Below, in pieces: positions 6,525-9,443 of a DNA stretch of 9,443 nt. This stretch comes from Gammaproteobacteria bacterium (GTDB taxonomy: Bacteria > Pseudomonadota > Gammaproteobacteria > Pseudomonadales > Pseudohongiellaceae). The notes beneath the pieces are model-generated. The model did not search any database. It saw only the letters and a program-made list of their open reading frames with translations, and was not told where the DNA came from. The first letter of the stretch is position 1, and every line of letters begins with the position of its first letter. A program made the position numbers and the translations under genes. The DNA lies in contig NZJB01000004.1 of assembly GCA_002691885.1 (NCBI GenBank), positions 1-9,443 of the forward strand, written 5' to 3'.

Positions 6525-7532
6525 ATGACCCACACAATAATAAAAATCAGCTCATTGATTTTACTGCTATTTTTAGCAATTTCCGGCCACGTAAACGGTC
6601 AGGCAGACCCCAATTATCAGGCCCCGAGAACACCCGACGGTCATCCCGATCTGCAGGGCGTATGGGAAAATAACACCATCACCCCGGTGGAGAGACCCGA
6701 TGTCTTCGGCGACAAGGAATTGCTGACTGACGAAGACGTAGCTTTCATTCAACAGCGAATCGGAGAAATCATGGCGGCCGGAGAAGATGCGCTGTTTGGT
6801 GGCGGCGTTCTCGAAGCAGTGTTTAGCGGCGAAATCAACTCCTACGATCCAACTACCGGGAACTACGACTCACAGTGGATGGCGGAGCGGACCGTACACC
6901 GCCGTACTTCTCAGATCACAGACCCACCCAACGGTAAATATCCTCCGCGAACCGAAGCGGCCGTTGCCGCTGCCCGGGAACTACGAGAGTGGCGCGCGGC
7001 CCATCCTGCCGATTCATGGACGGACCGACCGCTGGGAGAGCGCTGTCTTTCGTTCGGAGCGCCCCGACTCGGAGCGGGCTATAACAGCTACTGGCAGATT
7101 GTGCAGTCGCGGGAAGCTGTGGTGATCTATCAGGAAATGGCCCACGATGCGCGCATCATCCCGATCATCGAACAACCCCATGCACCGGCCAGCGTAAAAC
7201 TCTGGCACGGCGATTCACGCGGCTGGTGGGAAGGCGACACACTGATCATCGAGACGACGAACTATTCTGATGCCAGTGGCACCAGTCTGGAGACGGACAG
7301 AAAGGTGAACGTTGAGCGTCTCACCAGAATCAGCGACAGCGCACTTCAGTACCAGCTTACGTCGAGTGATCCGGGGCAATTTACCTCCCCGTTCACCCGG
7401 GAGATCATTTTTGACCATACGCCTGACAAAATTTATGAATACGCGTGTCATGAAGGCAACTACGGGATGTACAACATTCTGTCTGGGCACCGGGCCGAAG
7501 AAAGAATGGCAGCGCAAAATCAGGACGATTAA
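6525..7532 (+). CDS. exported protein of a conserved uncharacterised family
   Basis: This encodes 335 aa. A Sec signal peptide is clear (K7, a hydrophobic core SLILLLFLAIS at 10-20, likely cleavage after G25). The mature protein has PRTPDGHPDLQGVW at 34-47, GERCL at 171-175, HGDSRGWWEGDTL at 228-240, ETTNY at 243-247, and YEYACHEGNYGM at 304-315. I recognise these motifs from a family of secreted hypothetical proteins common in environmental proteobacteria and acidobacteria, but I know of no proven function and assign none. C174 and C308 are the only cysteines in the mature part and could form a disulfide. No metal-site or enzyme signature is evident. The ATG is supported by GAGGAAAG (6512-6519), with 9 nt between GAGG and the start. 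It is the first of three tightly packed genes and is followed by the MBL-fold gene 6 nt later. Confidence 0.82.
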   Translation: MTHTIIKISSLILLLFLAISGHVNGQADPNYQAPRTPDGHPDLQGVWENNTITPVERPDVFGDKELLTDEDVAFIQQRIGEIMAAGEDALFGGGVLEAVFSGEINSYDPTTGNYDSQWMAERTVHRRTSQITDPPNGKYPPRTEAAVAAARELREWRAAHPADSWTDRPLGERCLSFGAPRLGAGYNSYWQIVQSREAVVIYQEMAHDARIIPIIEQPHAPASVKLWHGDSRGWWEGDTLIIETTNYSDASGTSLETDRKVNVERLTRISDSALQYQLTSSDPGQFTSPFTREIIFDHTPDKIYEYACHEGNYGMYNILSGHRAEERMAAQNQDD

Positions 7533-7538
7533 ACAGCG

Positions 7539-8360
7539 GTGAAACTGAAAACAATCGCTATCGCCTTTGCTTCAATTCTAACGCTGACGACGCAAGTGAC
7601 CGCGCAACAGGCGTTCTACATGGCGAACGAAGCGGTGATGGTTACGGACGGCGACACCAAGGTGCTGTTCGACCCGCTGTACCCAGAGAGCTATGGTCAG
7701 TATCTGCTGGTGCCCGTAGCGATGCGGGAGGCGCTTTTTGCCGGCGACGAACCCTTTGATGGCGTAGACGCGATTTTCGTAAGTCACCTCCACGGAGATC
7801 ACTTCTCTGCTGACGACATGCTCAGGCTGCTAGTCGCGCAGCCCGACATCATTCTCTACGCACCTCAGCAAGCGGTTCTCGCTATGCGGTCAATAGCGGC
7901 CCGCGAGCAAGAGTTGGTTTTTGATCGAGTGAACGGCGTTGCCCTCGAGTATCAGGATTCACCTGTCACACTTTCCATGGACAAGCTGAAAGTGGAGGCC
8001 GTTCGGATACCACATTCCGGATGGCCAACCGACCGACTGAACGTCCAGAATATTGTCTGGCGCGTCACCCTCAACGAACGTAGCGTGGTCGTGCACATGG
8101 GGGATGCCGATTCTCATGACGTCCATTTCGCTCGAGACACCGAATATTGGGGTCAGGTCTCTCCGAATATAGCTTTCCCTCCGTACTGGTTTTTTGGAAG
8201 CCGCGAAGGCAGAAGTATTCTAGAAAACCGAGTCGGCGCCAAACGCAATGTCGGCATCCACGTCCCCAGAACGATTCCCGGAGACCCGATGCAGAGACCA
8301 CGGCCGCTGCGCGGAGCAGATCTTTTCATGGTGCCCGGCGAGACCCGCCGTATCAACTGA
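7539..8360 (+). CDS. exported metallo-beta-lactamase-fold hydrolase (UlaG-like)
   Basis: This encodes 273 aa starting with GTG. Residues 1-22 are a Sec signal peptide (KLK at 2-4, hydrophobic core, cleavage after VTA). The mature enzyme carries the metallo-hydrolase motif SHLHGDHFS at 82-90 (H83, H85, D87, H88), then PHSG with H159, HMGDADSH with D189, and GIHVPRTIPGD with H241, so all metal ligands appear present. The early VMVTDGDTKVLFDP block is typical of the Lactamase_B_2/UlaG-type fold. Such enzymes hydrolyse lactones, phosphodiesters or other esters; the substrate here is unknown. The start lies 6 nt after the previous stop. The only nearby Shine-Dalgarno-like site (AGGA at 7522-7525) is 13 nt away, so translation is probably coupled. 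The next gene starts 1 nt after its stop. A periplasmic location is predicted from the signal. Confidence 0.87.
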   Translation: MKLKTIAIAFASILTLTTQVTAQQAFYMANEAVMVTDGDTKVLFDPLYPESYGQYLLVPVAMREALFAGDEPFDGVDAIFVSHLHGDHFSADDMLRLLVAQPDIILYAPQQAVLAMRSIAAREQELVFDRVNGVALEYQDSPVTLSMDKLKVEAVRIPHSGWPTDRLNVQNIVWRVTLNERSVVVHMGDADSHDVHFARDTEYWGQVSPNIAFPPYWFFGSREGRSILENRVGAKRNVGIHVPRTIPGDPMQRPRPLRGADLFMVPGETRRIN

Positions 8361-8361
8361 T

Positions 8362-9443
8362 ATGGCTTCAGATAAGTTCAGATTCCACACCCTTACCGCG
8401 GTTGTCATCGCCAATATGGTGGGAACGGGCGTCTTCACCAGTCTTGGTTTTCAACTGCTTGATATCAGATCTGGCTTCGCACTGCTTGCCCTTTGGGCAA
8501 TTGGTGGTGTGGCAGCCCTGTGTGGGGCCATGACCTACAGCGAACTCGGTGCCGCCCTGCCCCGCTCAGGTGGAGAATACAATCTGCTCAGTCGAATTTA
8601 TCATCCTGCTGCGGGCTTTGTGTCGGGCTGGGTTTCCTCGACAGTGGGTTTTTCCGGACCGGTCGCGCTGGCTGCGATGACGTTTGCCGCTTATGCTTCT
8701 TCGATCTTCCCGGAGGGCCTGAGTGAAAATATTCAGAAGCTTCTTGCAGCAGCCCTTCTCATTCTGCTGACAGGAATCCACGCCACCAATCACAAAAACA
8801 GCAGCGGCACCCAGGTGATTTTCACCCTGCTAAAAATCGGTGTGATTCTCGCTTTTGTTCTCGGCACGCTGTTAGCGGTGGACACACCACAGCCGGTGAG
8901 TTTCCTACCCGTCGAGGGGGACTTCGCAATAATCACCAGCGGAGCCTATGCTGTGGCACTCATCTACGTGTCCTTTGCCTACACTGGATGGAACGCGGCA
9001 ACCTATCTCAGTAGCGAACTGGAGGACCCCCAACGCACGCTTCCCTGGATTTTGATTTCTGGCACGGCTGTTGTCACCCTGCTTTACCTCGGGCTCAATT
9101 TTTCTTTTCTTTACGCTGCGCCGATGGACCTGCTGGCCGGCCAGGTTGAAGTAGGAGCTATTGCAGCGCAGGCAGCTTTCGGAGAGAGGGCAGGGCGTCT
9201 CACTGGCCTAGTTCTCGCAATGCTCCTTATCTCTACTGTAAGCGCAATGACCATGGCGGGTCCGAGAGTGATTCAGGTCATCGGCGAGGATTATCCAGCA
9301 ATCGGAATACTAGGCCGTAAGAACCGCAGCGGAATACCTGCCACCGCAATCTGGATACAGTCTTCCGTCGCGCTGCTGTTTATCCTCTCTTCGACCTTTG
9401 AGTCCGTGCTGGTTTTTTCTGGGTTTACCCTCGCGCTCAACAG
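8362..9443 (+). CDS. second APC-superfamily amino acid permease, N-terminal part (cut by window end)
   Basis: The frame opens with ATG at 8362 and stays open to the last base (360 codons and 2 nt), so the 3' end lies outside. The start is TGA-T-ATG after the MBL gene, with no clear ribosome binding site, which suggests translational coupling. The protein has the classic helix-1 motif NMVGTGVFTS (18-27), then TYSELGAALPRSGGEYNLLSR after helix 2 (58-78), and SFAYTGWNAATYLSSELEDP in the helix 6 region. These fit the APC superfamily, closest in style to L-type exchangers (LAT/SteT-like). About nine to ten of the usual 12 helices are inside the window. Unlike the other permease here, the G-T-G signature is intact, so the two are different subtypes and not a recent duplication. 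The substrate is unknown. Confidence 0.87.
   Translation, partial: MASDKFRFHTLTAVVIANMVGTGVFTSLGFQLLDIRSGFALLALWAIGGVAALCGAMTYSELGAALPRSGGEYNLLSRIYHPAAGFVSGWVSSTVGFSGPVALAAMTFAAYASSIFPEGLSENIQKLLAAALLILLTGIHATNHKNSSGTQVIFTLLKIGVILAFVLGTLLAVDTPQPVSFLPVEGDFAIITSGAYAVALIYVSFAYTGWNAATYLSSELEDPQRTLPWILISGTAVVTLLYLGLNFSFLYAAPMDLLAGQVEVGAIAAQAAFGERAGRLTGLVLAMLLISTVSAMTMAGPRVIQVIGEDYPAIGILGRKNRSGIPATAIWIQSSVALLFILSSTFESVLVFSGFTLALN

Noticed and set aside
6446..6673. Plus-strand frame overlapping the start of the exported protein
   Set aside because: It runs out of frame into a gene with a signal peptide and a strong ribosome binding site; the translation is basic and featureless.
8147..8726. Plus-strand frames overlapping the end of the MBL gene and the start of the second permease
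   Set aside because: They are out of frame with the continuous permease frame that starts at 8362 and carries APC motifs to the window end.
5045..9443. Two APC permeases as a recent gene duplication
   Set aside because: Their helix-1 motifs and flanking segments differ (IGWSW against GTGVF; GGEHVYS against GGEYNLL), which points to separate subfamilies.

Overview
The window looks like an accessory catabolic and envelope region from a Gram-negative bacterium, most likely a moderately GC-rich gammaproteobacterium of marine or soil type. This is inferred from the lipoprotein and Sec signal peptides, the periplasmic PQQ-dehydrogenase tail and the protein families present. No rRNA, tRNA, CRISPR array, transposase or phage gene was seen, so the taxonomic guess rests on gene style only.

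Layout, left to right. (1) The C-terminal end of a membrane-bound, PQQ-dependent glucose/quinate-type dehydrogenase (+), cut by the left edge. (2) A convergent gene for an exported NIPSNAP-family protein (-), with a readable promoter and ribosome binding site. (3) A gene-poor stretch of about 350 bp between divergent genes, holding the NIPSNAP promoter and an inverted repeat that may be an operator. (4) A probable two-gene operon (+): a class III PLP aminotransferase of the omega-transaminase type, then 22 bp later an amidohydrolase with a lipoprotein signal. (5) A small convergent lipoprotein gene of unknown function (-), with a hairpin between it and the amidohydrolase. (6) A full-length APC-superfamily amino acid permease (+). 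(7) A tightly packed three-gene run (+): an exported protein of an uncharacterised conserved family, an exported metallo-beta-lactamase-fold hydrolase beginning with GTG 6 nt after the previous stop, and a second APC permease beginning 1 nt after the previous stop and cut by the right edge.

How it may work together (inference): nearly every product is exported, lipid-anchored or in the inner membrane. The amidohydrolase could cleave amide, carbamate or cyclic-imide substrates in the envelope, the APC permeases could import the released amino acids or amines, and the cytoplasmic aminotransferase could deaminate them to aldehydes or oxo acids. The PQQ dehydrogenase and the MBL-fold hydrolase could add periplasmic oxidation and hydrolysis, for example of lactones. 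Substrates cannot be read from the sequence. I found no clear evidence of a wholly new system. The most interesting leads are the compact exported-protein/MBL/permease unit and the uncharacterised exported family within it.
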